Below, piece by piece: positions 1 through 13,223 of a DNA stretch of 64,000 nt. The notes beneath the pieces are model-generated. The model worked only from the letters and a program-made list of their open reading frames with translations. It had not been told where the DNA came from and made no database searches. The translations under genes were made by a program, and so were the position numbers. Origin of the DNA: Lycocorax pyrrhopterus obiensis (taxonomy: Eukaryota > Chordata > Aves > Passeriformes > Paradisaeidae); contig JACSVZ010000022.1 in the NCBI GenBank assembly GCA_014706295.1, positions 13,844,830 through 13,908,829 on the forward strand. Reading direction: 5' to 3'. Position 1 is the first letter of the stretch. Each line of letters starts with the position of its first letter.

Positions 1-3000
1 ATAGGTTTGGTTCATTTGCATATCAGGGTCAATTCTCCAATTAAAATCCCAGTTAAATGATGTAATTCCCCTTAGCTACCCCCCCTTCAGAGACTCCTTG
101 GTTTACACCCCTTGGGCTCAGGATGGTCCAGGTGTCCTTGAAGAGCAGTCCGGAGAGGCTTTGTTGTGTCTAACAGGCATGAGAGAGCAGAAAGTAACAG
201 GCTACAAGAAGCTTCAAAGTTGCACACTAAGCAGTACAGAGTTTAAAAAATATAAAAGTTAAAACCTAAGGCATCACCCTCAGCTGTCCTACATGGTCAT
301 GAAGGTGTTTTAATAAATAGAGGTTCAGGGAATCTCAAAGGCACGTGGTATTTTGCTAAAGGTTCCGGAGATATGCTCTGATCAAACCCTGATTAAGATC
401 AAAAGCTAAAAGTAGTGAAGCAGTTGAATGTGTTGATATTTAGCAAAATAAAACCTGTTTACATTTCTGATAATCATCTCAGTAAACCAAAGCAAGGAAA
501 AGAGATTATAAAGGCACCTCAAAATTTTTTTACCAAGAAAAACTTTGTGGTCAATTCTCAGAAAATGTGCTTTGTGGGGGTTCAACAAACCCTTAAGTGA
601 CAAATACTAGAAGAACCCTGTCAGGAGTAGCTGGATTTTAATAATGTATTTAGTATTCTATAATACTCCAGACAGAGCTATCATTTTGCATCCTTAGAAA
701 CTGCACTGTTCTCTCAGCGAGACAGAGAACAATACAGAAATAACAGTGAGAGGGATTCTTGACAAACTGCTACCAAAGAGGTTATGCAAATGCCCAGTGT
801 GCTGCATGCAGCTCCTTTTCTCACAGCAAAATGGTGTCTCGGTGCCAAAAGGAGCTAGGCATGACCTCTCTGATGGGTGGGACAGGACAAAGGCATTCCA
901 ATCAAAAGGCAGAAATGCTGAAGTTCGACTAAAAGCAAAACAAATTCAAGAAAGGAATCCTAGTCGGTCCATTGTGCTTCGAATTTCACTCCAGCGGGAG
1001 ATTAGAAGCTGAAAATGTGCTTCAAATGACTACACAGAAAACTTTGCAACTGTTCTACAAGTGGGACTTGCCTGTAAGCAAAAAGATACAGATTTGCCCA
1101 CCTTGCTTAGAGCCAGTGAACCTAGAATTAATAATATGACTTTTCTTACTTCAGAGAGCTTCGATTCAGATAGCTGGCAACAAAAAATTAAACAAGTGAA
1201 ACTAAGAAGTAAAAACAGTTCAAGGTCAAAAGATTTTACAAGTGATGAGCTGACACTGGAGTTATGTATATTGATCAGCATCTCATGAACAAAGGATTTA
1301 GGCTGGATCTATACTTTATTGCAAACCTTTCTTTCAAACTATTAGATTTTTGTGTTTATAGACCAGATTTGTAATTTAAGGGAAGGATTTAGGAGCCTAA
1401 AGGATGTAAGCACTCAGCTGTTTATGAAGTTCAATGGCATTTGAGTGTCTGAGTCCCTCAGGCTCTAGTCTGAATTCGTAACTTTATTGACAATAGTTTT
1501 TCAGCTCAGGAAGCACAAAATGGTTGCCCTTTACGATAACAGAATATTTGTTTCGTGGCCATAACAATAACCTAGTCTGACTTCCAGGGACTATTTTGAG
1601 GTCAAAATCAAGATAATTGACAAAATTTACCCCAATGGAAAATTCAGCTCTGTGGATATGGGAATGGTGACTTTACTATAGATTTACAATCACAGGTCTC
1701 TGCATGAAAGATAATATCACCTGCTCCAGCTTCTCACACCCAAAAAAGCTTTTTACTCTTGTCTGCTCCCTGACCAAATCTCGTCAGCAGACCTTCAGCC
1801 CAGGCCAGAAATGCTTCCTCAGCATCTCTAACCTGGGCCTCATCCAAGGCTTTATTCCCAGCTCCCTCTCCCCAGGAGCTGGTTTGATTCCAGAAACCAC
1901 CCCAGCCCATCATCTCAGTGCTGCTGTCCAGCTGTGAGAGCCTAAATTACACCTCAGGAGATAAACCCAAGGGCTGGGCGTGATGGGGATGGATCTGCAG
2001 TGCAGGGTAAAGATTCAGTTTGATGTGTGGGTCTTACAGGTAGAGGTTGCAGGAGTAAATTCTAGTAGATATCTGCATGTGCACAAAAAGGTCTGTCCCT
2101 TTGCAAGGGAGCTCGCTTGGTGTGAGGTCTGGAGAACAAACAGGGCTGAGGGACACATCCTGCTGCCCCGAGAGAGGGGCTGGCCATGGGTGGGAACTAA
2201 TGCCTGGTTTATGACTCCTCATGTTAGATAAAGGATATTAAAGTTCATAGCTGTCATTGCATAACATTCCCTGACTGCTAAAATATCTGTTATAAAGTTC
2301 AAAGGGACAGCAGGGAAATGGGAAGGTTTGCACTGGGGCCAAAATGAGGATGGATGTAGCTCTGATGAGAGCATTTAACAATGTCTCTGAGCTGCTCTTG
2401 CAACACAATGCCTACAAACAGTGATCACTGCTTGTCTAGGGTGTGAGGAGGGAAATTCTAAGGCAAAGTTAATTTACAGCTTAAAATAGTTTCCTCTTAA
2501 AAAACACACCATGGTAACAAAATTTCAGTACTGTGATGATTAATGTCACCATACTGCACTGACTCTACTGCCTCGTAATTAAATAGAAGGTATTCAGTTG
2601 TATAGCACTTGAATATGATAATGGTTTATGTATTAACTCATTCACCTTGCAATTTCTTGACCTATTTTTCATTTTTAGAGGCACATAATGATGGAATGCA
2701 CACAGTAGCACAGGCTGAAAACAGTCCCTGAGTTGTCCCGGGGGAAGGAGAGACACTGTTGTTACTGGCTTTGCATAAGCCTTTCTTGAGCACTAAAAAA
2801 AAAAAAAAATCCCGATAATGATGTTCCTCTGCCATTTTAAAACCATCTACATTGAAAGATCTTGGGATTTTAAATCAGTGGATGTGTGTGTTTGGGTTTT
2901 TCACCTGTGTCTGTGAATGTCTCACTCTGATGTTTGCCAAGTATCTTGCACGAACTATTTGAATGCCTAAAGTTACCCATCCAAGTTCAACAAGATACTG

Positions 3001-5470
3001 AAATAAATCTCGATTTTTCAACTCCCACACTCTCCATTGAAGTCAAGCACAGGATTGTTTCACCCTCATCATGGTCTTGTTAGCAAATATCCAGCAACCT
3101 CATAGCAGGGTGTCACTTTTCCTCCTCATTTCTCATGTAACTGGCTTCTCTACATGAAAGCACAGACTATAAATAATATTGGATCTTTAGCTTAAAAAAT
3201 GCATATCCTGATGAATATCCTGATGAATATTTATTCAGCACATTAAAAATATCATCCATGCCCGGCTTTCATTTGGCTCATAAACCTGAATATTGCGAAA
3301 AACCTAAAGACAATATTTATTCAGCACATCAGCACAGCATCAGCTGAGGAAACTTCATATTTCTGTTTAGGATACGTGCACACTTCCTATTACTGCCCTG
3401 TCAAAACACTTCAGAATCCCTGGAAGTATTTCTTTGAGGCAGGAAGGATGGTTCCCATTTCACAGCTGGAGAGATGTAATAGACAGATTTATGACATTTA
3501 ATTTCCACTAATTCCAGTGGAGGTACATGCAGAATAGTTTATTAAAATCTGGCTGCACGTCACTTGCCCAGGGTCACAGAGGAGTCTCACAAAGTGGGAT
3601 TTGCAGTGAGCCCAAACTGTGCTGGAACACAAACCTTCCTGATTTTCCCCTCATGCTGAGGGCACTTTATTTTAAATACCATGACTGGGTGTATACAGCA
3701 GCATTAGCTTAGGTTTTCAGCTCAATCTGGAGCCAAACCTTCCCCAATATCCATCACACCACAGTAGTATTTGCTGTCTCACTCTGCTTTGGAGCCATCT
3801 GCATCTTCAAGCAAGAAAACTGAAATCATTTCTTAATTATTGGCCTTGGCAGTGCTTCCCAGCTCCTGTGATGGATGCATGCTCCAGTTACCTTTTCCTG
3901 TTCTCTTGGAACAAGATGCAAACACAAACTGTCTCCTGCACCTGAGGTCCTGATTTTCTTGGGAGGAGCCACTGCTGTGTCTGGAGAGGGATTCTGCAGT
4001 TTTACTCCTCCGTGCATGAAGCAGTGATGTCTGTGTTTGCATCACACCCTGCCCAGGACAGGGCTTTGCTAACAAGCAGTATAAACCTCTTCAGCTTTAG
4101 TGTTGAGTCACTCCAGAATTCTTTTTCCTTGTTTATTCCAATTTGGATTGAAGAGATACTCCTTTCTGCTGTGATTTCTAAGCCTCTCCGAGTAAGGAGT
4201 TGCCCAGATTCTACAGTCCAGACTTTCTCATCCTCCAAGATCACTGGGAAAGTTGAGCTTGTTTTTTCCCAATTCCCTGGGTCTCCTTTTGAATATAAAC
4301 TTTTCAAAACATCCTCTCTTCAACAAGACATGGTTCTTCTGTGTCCTGCTGGCATCTGTGAGTAGAATGTCCTTGTCACAGTCAGGGATGCTCTGACCAA
4401 GAGATGTGTGGGGCCCCATCCTCTCCTTTTGCTTTATTCAACTGCCCTGGCTTTGCCAGAATCACCCCTGATTTTCCCTAAAATAACAAAAAGAAGAATC
4501 AACCATTGGAGTGGGAAATTCTTTCCACTGTAGATGGAAATAGGAATTCACTTGTCACTACTGCTTTCAAATGAATTTCTAAATGAAAAAAAAAAACCCT
4601 TTTACAGTGTCAGTACTGAAACATGGGGATGACAGGTTCTGTTGGTTTTCCATCAGTTACAGCCTGTGTCAGCAGCTCTGCAGGATCCAGGATACACTCC
4701 AGTTTCTACACTAAAAGCCATTTCTTTAAGTTGCCTTTCTGCTAGGAGCAACTGTGAGTGCCAGTGCCTTGTAATACATTTGCTATTATTTTTTCCATAT
4801 AAAATTCTGTAACTTGTTCTTTAGAAGATTGGTTGGTGCAGCTTCCACAATCATCTTGTATTGTTTTCCTTATCTCTCCCAAATGCAATTCAATTAAGTA
4901 GTTTGATGGTGTTTATATTAATCTAAGCAGCATTCCTGGCAAGGTGACAAGCTGAACTGGACTGAGATTTTGTGGGTTTATGACAGTCCTGGCTATAGCT
5001 GACGGTTTTTAAACAAAATATTTGAAAACAAAAACATGGATGCTTTAAAACATGAGATTCCTGTCTGTGGCTATGTAGAAGCTATTCTGGGCAGGAAGCA
5101 AATATTACAGGATAAAAAAACCCAAAACATCCTTTCACAGATATCCTGCAAAATATGTCAAAAAAAAACCTCAACAGCACAAACAGTAGTTCTGTGTCTA
5201 TCTGTTACTGCTTTTCTTGCAGAGGCATCTTGAAGCCCTAATTAAGGACTAAAATCTCTTCTTTCAGGCTCTGTCAAGGATCTAAAAGATGCCACCTGCC
5301 CACACAGTACATAGATAAGATTCACTGATGTTTGATGGAGATCAGGAGGGGTGATGAACTGATGATCTACAGTTCTGAAAGAAATAGGCAAGTTTAATAT
5401 TTTTTTCTTCTCTTTTTTATTAATATGCTCATCTCCCCTAATCCTAGACATGGTACCTTTATCACTTCCA
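1..5470. other. Intergenic, no gene recognised
   Basis: AT-rich unique-looking sequence. The open frames present are short, lack convincing splice contexts and show no recognisable protein family. Small features only: an A-run near 2797-2810, a short direct repeat (a TGATGAATAT...TTATTCAGCACA word repeated between about 3208 and 3330) and another A-run near 4586. I see no RNA gene here. Confidence 0.6.
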
Positions 5471-5477
5471 TGTAATT

Positions 5478-5770
5478 AACTCAGAACTCAGAGCTGTGGT
5501 GCTTGCCTTGCCAGCTGTTTACAAATCCCCCCACATGACTGAGCTGCTGCATCACTGAGCTGATTTGCAATAACTCTTCTAACTCAGCTCTTGCCCTTTC
5601 ATGAGGGGAGGTTTCAACTATGACATTCTGGGGCACGTTGCAAATGCCTTGGGAAAAAAAAAGTGAACGCAGTCTATCAAGATACCTTTCAGCATCTGCA
5701 TATTCAGGATTTGACCCCAGATCCAAGGAAGAGTTTCTTGTCTGGTTGCATTTCTCCGTGGTTTCACTTC
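5478..5770 (-). CDS. Candidate terminal coding exon, unknown product
   Basis: I do not recognise this product. On the minus strand a frame opens after a possible acceptor (TTGTCCAG, ending at about 5771) and reads about 95 codons to a TGA near 5481. It contains an acidic, helix-like stretch (HERARAELEELLQISSVMQQ). A second possible acceptor, a long T run followed by CCCAAG, lies inside the frame near 5640-5655. The composition looks more protein-like than other frames in this 11-kb gene-poor region. However, no upstream ATG exon was found, and an overlapping plus-strand frame is also open. It could be the 3' exon of an unannotated gene, a decayed retrocopy, or chance. Confidence 0.22.
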
Positions 5771-5779
5771 TGGACAATA

Positions 5780-8700
5780 CCCTCAGTGTGACAGGCAGCA
5801 GGTTTCAAGTTCAGAAATTTCACACTAACCCCAAGTACATTTATACCATCAAGAACTGCAGTTTGACAGTATCAAATGTCTCCCTGAGCCATGATTTAGG
5901 CATTTTGAAGCACTGAACAGAGAGAGGGAAACTGATCTTGAATTTTTGTTTCTTTTTTGAAGTATCCATTACCTGAGTGTGCTAAGCATCTGTTCTGTTT
6001 GTGGGATTGATAGGTTTGAACAGTGACAAAATATATCAGAATATGTAAATGCTCAGATGGGAAGTTGCACATTGAAGGCCAGTTGCAAACATTAATTCCT
6101 TCTCTGTGCTTGGAAGTGTTCATTTGTAGGTTTAAATGGATTCTACCATATCCTCTATACTTTCAGAATTTTTTTGTGTAAAACCCTTTGGAAATGCAAA
6201 CAGGATGGAATGAGGTAGACAGAGGACAATGCAGATACAAACAGAAATATATTTCTTATCAGTCATTGCTGCTGTCTCTTCTTCATAAAAAAACAGTGGA
6301 CAAATAGACAGATTTCTAGATAATGGACATAGCTTAAGGAAAAAAATCAGAATATCTGCCTATGATTTTCATTTTGGTCTCCTCATATCCCTTTTCCTCA
6401 GTGCTGCTGTATAGCTATGGACTGCTACCTTCCTTGTGTGATGCTGCTGGGCAAAGGGCTTTGTCTTGAGAAAGAAACCTCCTCTCCACCGACCACATCA
6501 AAATATACATTTTGTAAGCAGATTGGTTTTCAAATAGGGTATTAATAATCCTTCCTTGGTTTTACTCCGTGCTACTGAGAGGTCGATAACTGGCCTACTT
6601 ATGCCATCTCCTGGGTAATTACAGAACTGTCTCTGCACAGGGAAAGCCTCTATCAAGCAGCATTAATAACCATCAGTGCCTTGAAATAATTTGCTAATTG
6701 AATCCCTGAAGTAATTTTCTTTCTTATTTTATAGAATTTAGAACAGTTCAAAAACTACTGAATTATTTAATAACATATCATATTCAACTATTATGAATAA
6801 TCAGTAGATTGTACCAAAAAGATCTTTGTAATTGCAGTCCCAACAATGCTGATACATTCAGTGAAGTTTCATTTTACAAAAAAAATCAGGATAGAATTTA
6901 GTAATTGCAGCAGACATTGTGAGTTATGTTATTCCAGGCATTAAGGAGGGATCCTGGTCAGGCCCAGGTCAATGGGTCATGTTTCTCTAACAGGAGCAGA
7001 TGTTTCCATTGTGAAGCCTTCTCACCACTTTTGAAAAGTGTGAAATAATGGGAGTGCAAAGAGCAGAGGCAGCACAAGGAAGGGATGTTCAGCACCTGCT
7101 CGACTGTGCTTTGCATGTGCCTTCCCTCAGTTTTCCCCAATCACCAGTTTTCTGTCCAAGTGCTATTACAGGCTGAAATAGAAAGCCATTGTAATGGCAT
7201 AAATCTCTCATTTTTCTCAGTCGTCAGCATCAGCACCTGTTAAAAAAGGAAAAGCCTATTTCCAGCTTCTTTGAGGGCGATCGTGGCCTTTGAACGCAGT
7301 TGGGAAACTTTGCCACAATCACACGTGCTACGATGTCTGTTCCCTGCTTGATCTCAGAAAACCTTGAGAAAAGCCTCCACCTTGGTCTGTGGCTTTTTTT
7401 AAACACTAATCCAGCACTCTGCTACTAAGTGCGTAATTATTAGGATTGTGAAATACAACAACACCTAAGGCATTAATAGAAGGAGCTAATTACAACCCTC
7501 TCAGCATGTGGTTTCCCCTTCACTTATAAAATCTCTTGTCATTTATCTGTCCTTTAAATGACTTCTTGTAAAACCTTAATCAGGACAAATGGATCCTTCA
7601 GAGGGAAGAAAATGACCCCAAACTGGCACAGAAAGATTTGATTAAAACTTATACTCCTCCTGTGGCAGCCCAAAGATCCCAGGGGATCCCATTGCTCAGC
7701 AGAGTGGAGGAAATAGCAGACAGGGAAAAGCTTTCTGTCTGAGACAAAAAGACTTTATCGCTGACATGCTGACATCCCCTCTCTGTAGGACCAGCCTGTG
7801 ATCAGTGTCTCTTGTTTCCTTTAAAACCCAGTGCCAGAACTTTGGTTCCAGCGTGATTAATTTCCCCTTTACTGATTGTGTGTCATTTGCTTTTAAGTAA
7901 GATCTTTATAAACGAGGCAAAACAAAGACAGAGATGAAGATTGTGCAGAGATAAACGTTTGTGCTGCTGGGACTCCCACTGGCTTGGGCACAGCAGGGGC
8001 CAGAAGTAATGGGGGTTCACAGGAGTCCTGATTAGACGTCTGGCTGTGAACAGGTAATTGAAACACTACAGCCCATCACAGCAGTGGGAAAACAGCAAGC
8101 CATGGAGGTACTTAGTCTAAAGCAGGCCCTGAACAAGCCAGAGGCTTCACACACTCCCTCTGCCAGTGGGAATGAGCCAAGCCTGGGCTGAGGCCATGGA
8201 TAACGCACGGCTGGGCGTGCACAGAGAGCATTTGGGCACTGGGGCTGATCCTGGGGGCACTGCAGAGTTCTCTGCCTGGCTTGGGGACAGAAGGCACAAG
8301 CAGAGGGCTCTTGGGAAGGAATGTGGCACCTGCCCACAGTTAAGGTCAAATCCAGAACCCAGGTTTGCTGTGAGGCACTGGCAGGGCTGGTGTGAGTGCA
8401 GCAGGGACAGAGCATCGGCCTCCCTGTGAACCTTTGAGAGCTCCCTCAGTGAAGGGAGTCTGATGGTTCTCCCTCACACCCCGCGGAGGCAGCAGCAGCT
8501 GTGAGCCCCAGACCTGCTTGGGGTATCATTATCAGGTTCAGCATGAGGTGTGGCACAAGTAAACCTGCTGCCTCCAGCTCTTCCCCCTTGGTTTGTCTCC
8601 TGGTGTTGCCTCACATGTTTAAGAGCCACTCGCTGAGCAGCTTCCTGCAATAGTGTCTTTAAAAGTGTAATTGATGGAAATGTGCTATGCAGGGGAGAAA

Positions 8701-11230
8701 TGCGCTGATTTATGCCTCATTTTCACTTCTTAGTAATCATTGTTCCTCAAGAAAGCCTCTAAATAAACCTTTTTGAGTGTAGTCATTTGTTAGTGAAGCT
8801 GTTCCTGGTCAGCCTGGGCCTCCCTTCTGCCAAACTCCTCTGAAAACTTACTGGTGTCTCAAGCAGAAGTTTCTAGTTTTACAACAATGGGAGATTAATA
8901 ATCTAATTTATGTTTTCTTCACTCCCCTTTGAGGAAGAATGTCAACTCAAACCTAATGCACAGATGGAGAAAGAAGTAATTGTCCTATGGAGCTGACACA
9001 CATACCTACAACCCCGACCTAGTGCTGGAGTTCTGCTGTGTCCCAGATCCCCCCAGTTGATGTATGACAGATTTCCTGTCCCTGTGTTGGCAGCAGGATT
9101 CATAACAGCAGTTTGAGCAGTTATTTGGGTGTTTGTACCATGTTTTGTCATTCCTACATAAAAGTATTCAGTGATCGTTAACAGGAGTTCAAGTGTCAAA
9201 TCACCAAATTACTGACTGCAAATTTTTAATGAGAAAAAAGAGGAATATTTTTGGCCAGGTAGTTGCATAAATGGCAGGGCTTGGTGGGAATTATGAATAT
9301 AATAATACTTCGATTATTACAGTGGCAAAAGGGGATTCTGAAAATCTAGATCCATTCTGCAAGTCTCTCTTTGATTACAGGAGCTGACTTAGAATTTCTG
9401 TGCATCTGTCTCTTACCTGTAAAATGAAGGTTTTTAATTATTTGCTGTTTCTGTCACTGTTTGCTCCAAGACTGTAGATATTCGAGATTTTGTACATGTT
9501 TGATACAACTATAGCAGAGCACATTTCCCTCAGGTCTGCTCAAAAGGAACAGGGTTAAAGCTGCTGCAAAGGTCAGCATTGTTGGTGGAAGGCAAGACAG
9601 ACACGCAGCACAATTGATAAGTGCCACTCCTTAGTTTGCCACAGCTCTCTGTGTGACTGTGGTCAACCAAGCAGCTCTTTCAGCCCAAATTTCTGCTCTT
9701 TAAACGTGTGAACACTGCATCTTTATCTCACAGTGGTGCTGGGAAGCTGTATTAGCTTAGTGTGTGCAAGTCTTCAAATCCTTGAAGACACTGAAATACT
9801 GGATGTTAGCACCTGTGTGAGCACAGGGTGTACAGTTGTGAGAACCTCCAGGGCACATTCTCATTTCCCAAGAAATAGGTTTTCATTAAAACAGTTCTTT
9901 TTGTCCCATGCAAGAGAGAGAGAACTTTGCCAACATTAGCAGCCGTGGGTCTGATCACGTCTCACGTTTGGGTGACTGCAGGCACGGTGTGCTCCAAACC
10001 CAACAGGAGTTTACACGAGCAATAAACACACAGAACCACTTCCATGATTATTTTCAGTCTTGCGTAATTTTCAGAAGAAGTAGCAAAACACAGTATAACT
10101 CTAATCTTACCAATGAGGTTATCATCTGCAATAAAAATGTCACCTCAGTTATTAGCAGTGCTGCTAAATCACTGGCCTGGCTTGAAGTCTTCCATCTGGA
10201 GTTATAAATTAAGGACAGTTTATCACAGGAGTGATTTATTGTGTAAACAGATCTTGCTGCTGGCATTTAGGAACACGTAGCTGCCTGCCACTCAGCCAAA
10301 TTCTTTTATCACACTTGACTGAAGTTCCCAGCCTTGAATTATTAGTTAATAATATCGGAGCGAAAGCATAATTTATTGTGTAAGTAAACTTTGAAACACA
10401 AAAACAGTGTCTTAGCTCCCAGACTTAGTGCTTGCCTTAGGCAAAACATTTTTCTTTCAGCACAAGATTTTAATAGAGCAGGTGCAAGATTTGTAACTAA
10501 TTCCAACACTTCCTGCATGTATAACTTACCTAATGGCAGAACACAATCTCCTGAGCTGTTCTTCCCTCATTTCTGTGTTGTGAGACCAACAGCCTTCGTG
10601 CCATAACTGAGCATAGGTCAATCACACACAGTCAGACTTGTCCAAACCTCAAAATGTAGAAGTAACGCATCCGTGCTTTCCTCATAGGGAAATTCAACAC
10701 TGTCCCTTCTTTATCATCTCAGTGCTTTATCAACAGTGCTTGAGGAAACCCACGAATTTCCCCCTCAGAGGCACTTGTGGCTAATTTAGAGCAGGTAATT
10801 ACTTCACTGAAAGGAATAACCTTGTCTGACAACAATTTCTTAGCCTTTAGGGTGCTATTTACAGCAGTGCCGTGATGCCAACGGCCAGCAGATGCCAGCA
10901 CAGCACACAAGCACCAAAAGTGCCTCTTTCATGCTAAAGGAAGGATGGTGCAAACCTGTCCCAAGTGTGTGGACCCAGAGGAGAAGTGAACTTTCTCTTC
11001 GATGTTTCAGTGTCATATCTAAAGGATATAAAATATGGCACTGTACTAAAGTTAATCTTGGATTTAAAGAGACCACTTACTGGAGAAAGGACTATACACT
11101 GGTTAGCAGGTAACTGCCTTCTCTCTTCAAAGCTGACTTATTTCCATATGGAACTCTGCCTGGAATTTCAGGCCTAGTAGATCTGGGTTTTTTTCCTTTG
11201 CATACTGAATTGGAGATTCTTAATATCAGA
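5780..11230. other. Intergenic, downstream of CDH26
   Basis: No gene recognised. Several blocks (for example about 6660-6800, 7420-7500 and 10290-10400) are rich in TAAT/ATTA words with balanced complexity, the look of conserved noncoding or homeodomain-type regulatory DNA. That is an impression only. A GC-richer stretch near 8150-8420 has frames open on both strands but no splice-site or family support. Confidence 0.5.
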
Positions 11231-11233
11231 TCT

Positions 11234-11239
11234 TTTATT
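11234..11239 (-). terminator. CDH26: Poly(A) signal of CDH26
   Basis: AATAAA on the minus strand, 260 nt downstream of the CDH26 stop codon. It is the first canonical signal met after the stop, implying a short 3' UTR of roughly 280 nt with cleavage near 11210-11225. Confidence 0.6.
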
Positions 11240-11498
11240 TGTGTCAGTGTGCACAAATATGCCACAATCCCTCCATCACCTCTGCACAGTAGAGTGGACC
11301 CTCCAGACATGCCAGGTTCCTGGCTGCCCACATGCAAACAGGTCAGGCAGGAAGAATGAAAGGCCAGGTACTCATGGTGCAAACACTGCAATGCTTCCAA
11401 GTACAGATGGTCCTTTTTTTCTGAAACTCTCAGTGCTCCTGCCAGAAGCCTTTGCAGCACCATAGTCACAGCCTTCTGACCTTATTGAATGATGGAAA

Positions 11499-13223
11499 TC
11501 ACTTCTGGCAGATTTCTTCCAGAGCAGAAAACATCGGTCCCAGAGTGTTCAAAAAATCAGCAGGCAAGTCCTCACTGCCAATGGAGATGGAGCAGGGGGA
11601 GTTACTGGGTTCCAGTTCCCCTTCCTCAGTGAATCTGCAAGGTTCGCAGATGTCCCCGTAATCCTCCAGTGTACTTTGGTAATACACTTTCTAGAGAAGG
11701 CAAGAAACAAGGCAAGTCAGCACAAAAGCTCCTTCTGCCCTTTTGAAAATTAAAGGAAATTTTGGCATTCAAATTAGGCAGGAATTTACAGGGAAGAATA
11801 TGAGTCTTTTTCTGACAAGGAAAAGTTCTACAGAAACTTCCAGCTGCATAAGCTCCAGAGCCTGAACTTTCCCCAGGGTACCAATGAGGCAGGAAAGGGC
11901 ATTTGATCTGTCTTGGACCAGAGAGTTGGCAAGTGACCCTGGCTGGTAGGGCCTGCAGTCTGGCCAAGGAGGCCAAAGGACAGGATTGTAAACATGCAGC
12001 AATCAGACAGGGCATGGAAAGAGGAATTAGAATTTCCCTGACAGCACAGAAGTGCAAGAGCAGGCAACAAGACTTTAACCGTGCTTAGGCACAGAAAGCA
12101 TTTTAGCCTACTTCTCTCACCTGAAGGGAAATTCAGTCTAGGATAAAAGGTATTTTCAACAAAGTCTTGCATGTTTTCCCATCAAATATATCCCTTGCTT
12201 TCAATTGCAGTGCTTCTGAGATTATGAGTTCAACGCTGATTTCTTACCTGAGCCAGTGTTTTGTCCACTCTCTCTATGAAGCAATCCAGGTGTCTTGCTT
12301 GGGATGTCCCACAACCAGTGAAACAGCCATTCTGGAAGACAGACACAGCAGCTCAGGCTTGACCAGCATAAAGTCACCTTCTGAGATTTCTTTCACTTAC
12401 AAATAACTCCAATTATCTTTCTCTCTGTTACATCCATTTCTTTTGTTCTGCCTTCTCCAGTTACTCCCACAAGTGACAGTTATTTTCTAACTGAATTATA
12501 TTGCATTATTCTTCCCACTGCTATTAGTACCAGACCTAATTCTTGGGATACCACTTCCCTTGGTATAAAAAAGGACATTTTCATCAAGAACCAGGCAGTT
12601 ACCTCAGCAATCACTTCTTTTCCAGCCTCCACAGACACAGGTGGTAGAGCAGCACCATATGTAATATCCAGCCCAGCCTGCACACAGGGAGAGGGATGGT
12701 GTTAATAAGGAACTGAACCAAGAAGGATCACACCTCTGCAGACTATTTTCCATTTTCCACTTTCCACTTTGATTTGGTTCCTTGTTGCACACACCATGTG
12801 TGTGTAGTAGAGTGACAAGAGGTGCTGTGCTTCCTCACCTGTCAGATTCACCAGCAGGATGAGGCACCTGGGAAGGTCCTGCTGATACTGGAGAAGGGTA
12901 GGAGTGGTAACAGTCTGTCACCAGAGTGGCATTATCCAGCCCATGCAGAGCACAGCTCCCCAGACAGGCTTAGTGGCAAAAAAAGCTTTATTTTGCTCAA
13001 TACCAAAACCAGAGGAAACATAATTAAAGAGATGATTACTAGCACATTCAGCCACACAACACTGGTGGGGTAGTGTGGATATATGCTGTCACACTCACCT
13101 CAGAAAAAGAATTTGTGCTCTCTTCATTGTAGGTGATTAAAGTCTGTTCACCTTCCTGGGGTGGAGCAATGGCTTTGCTTTTAGCCCCTGACCTGTAACA
13201 CTGGCAAAGCACAATGCTGGCGA
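11499..13223 (-). other. CDH26: CDH26 cytoplasmic-tail exons
   Basis: Coding exons 13-16: 13223-13099, 12677-12603, 12331-12248 and 11690-11499 (TGA at 11501-11499). Exon 13 finishes the membrane helix ([10 protein letters not shown]) and starts the tail. The last exon holds an acidic, serine-rich stretch followed by [18 protein letters not shown], the position and pattern of the beta-catenin-binding end of classical cadherins (DYDFLNDWGPRF-like). The tail is shorter than in E- or N-cadherin, as in other CDH26 proteins. Confidence 0.85.
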
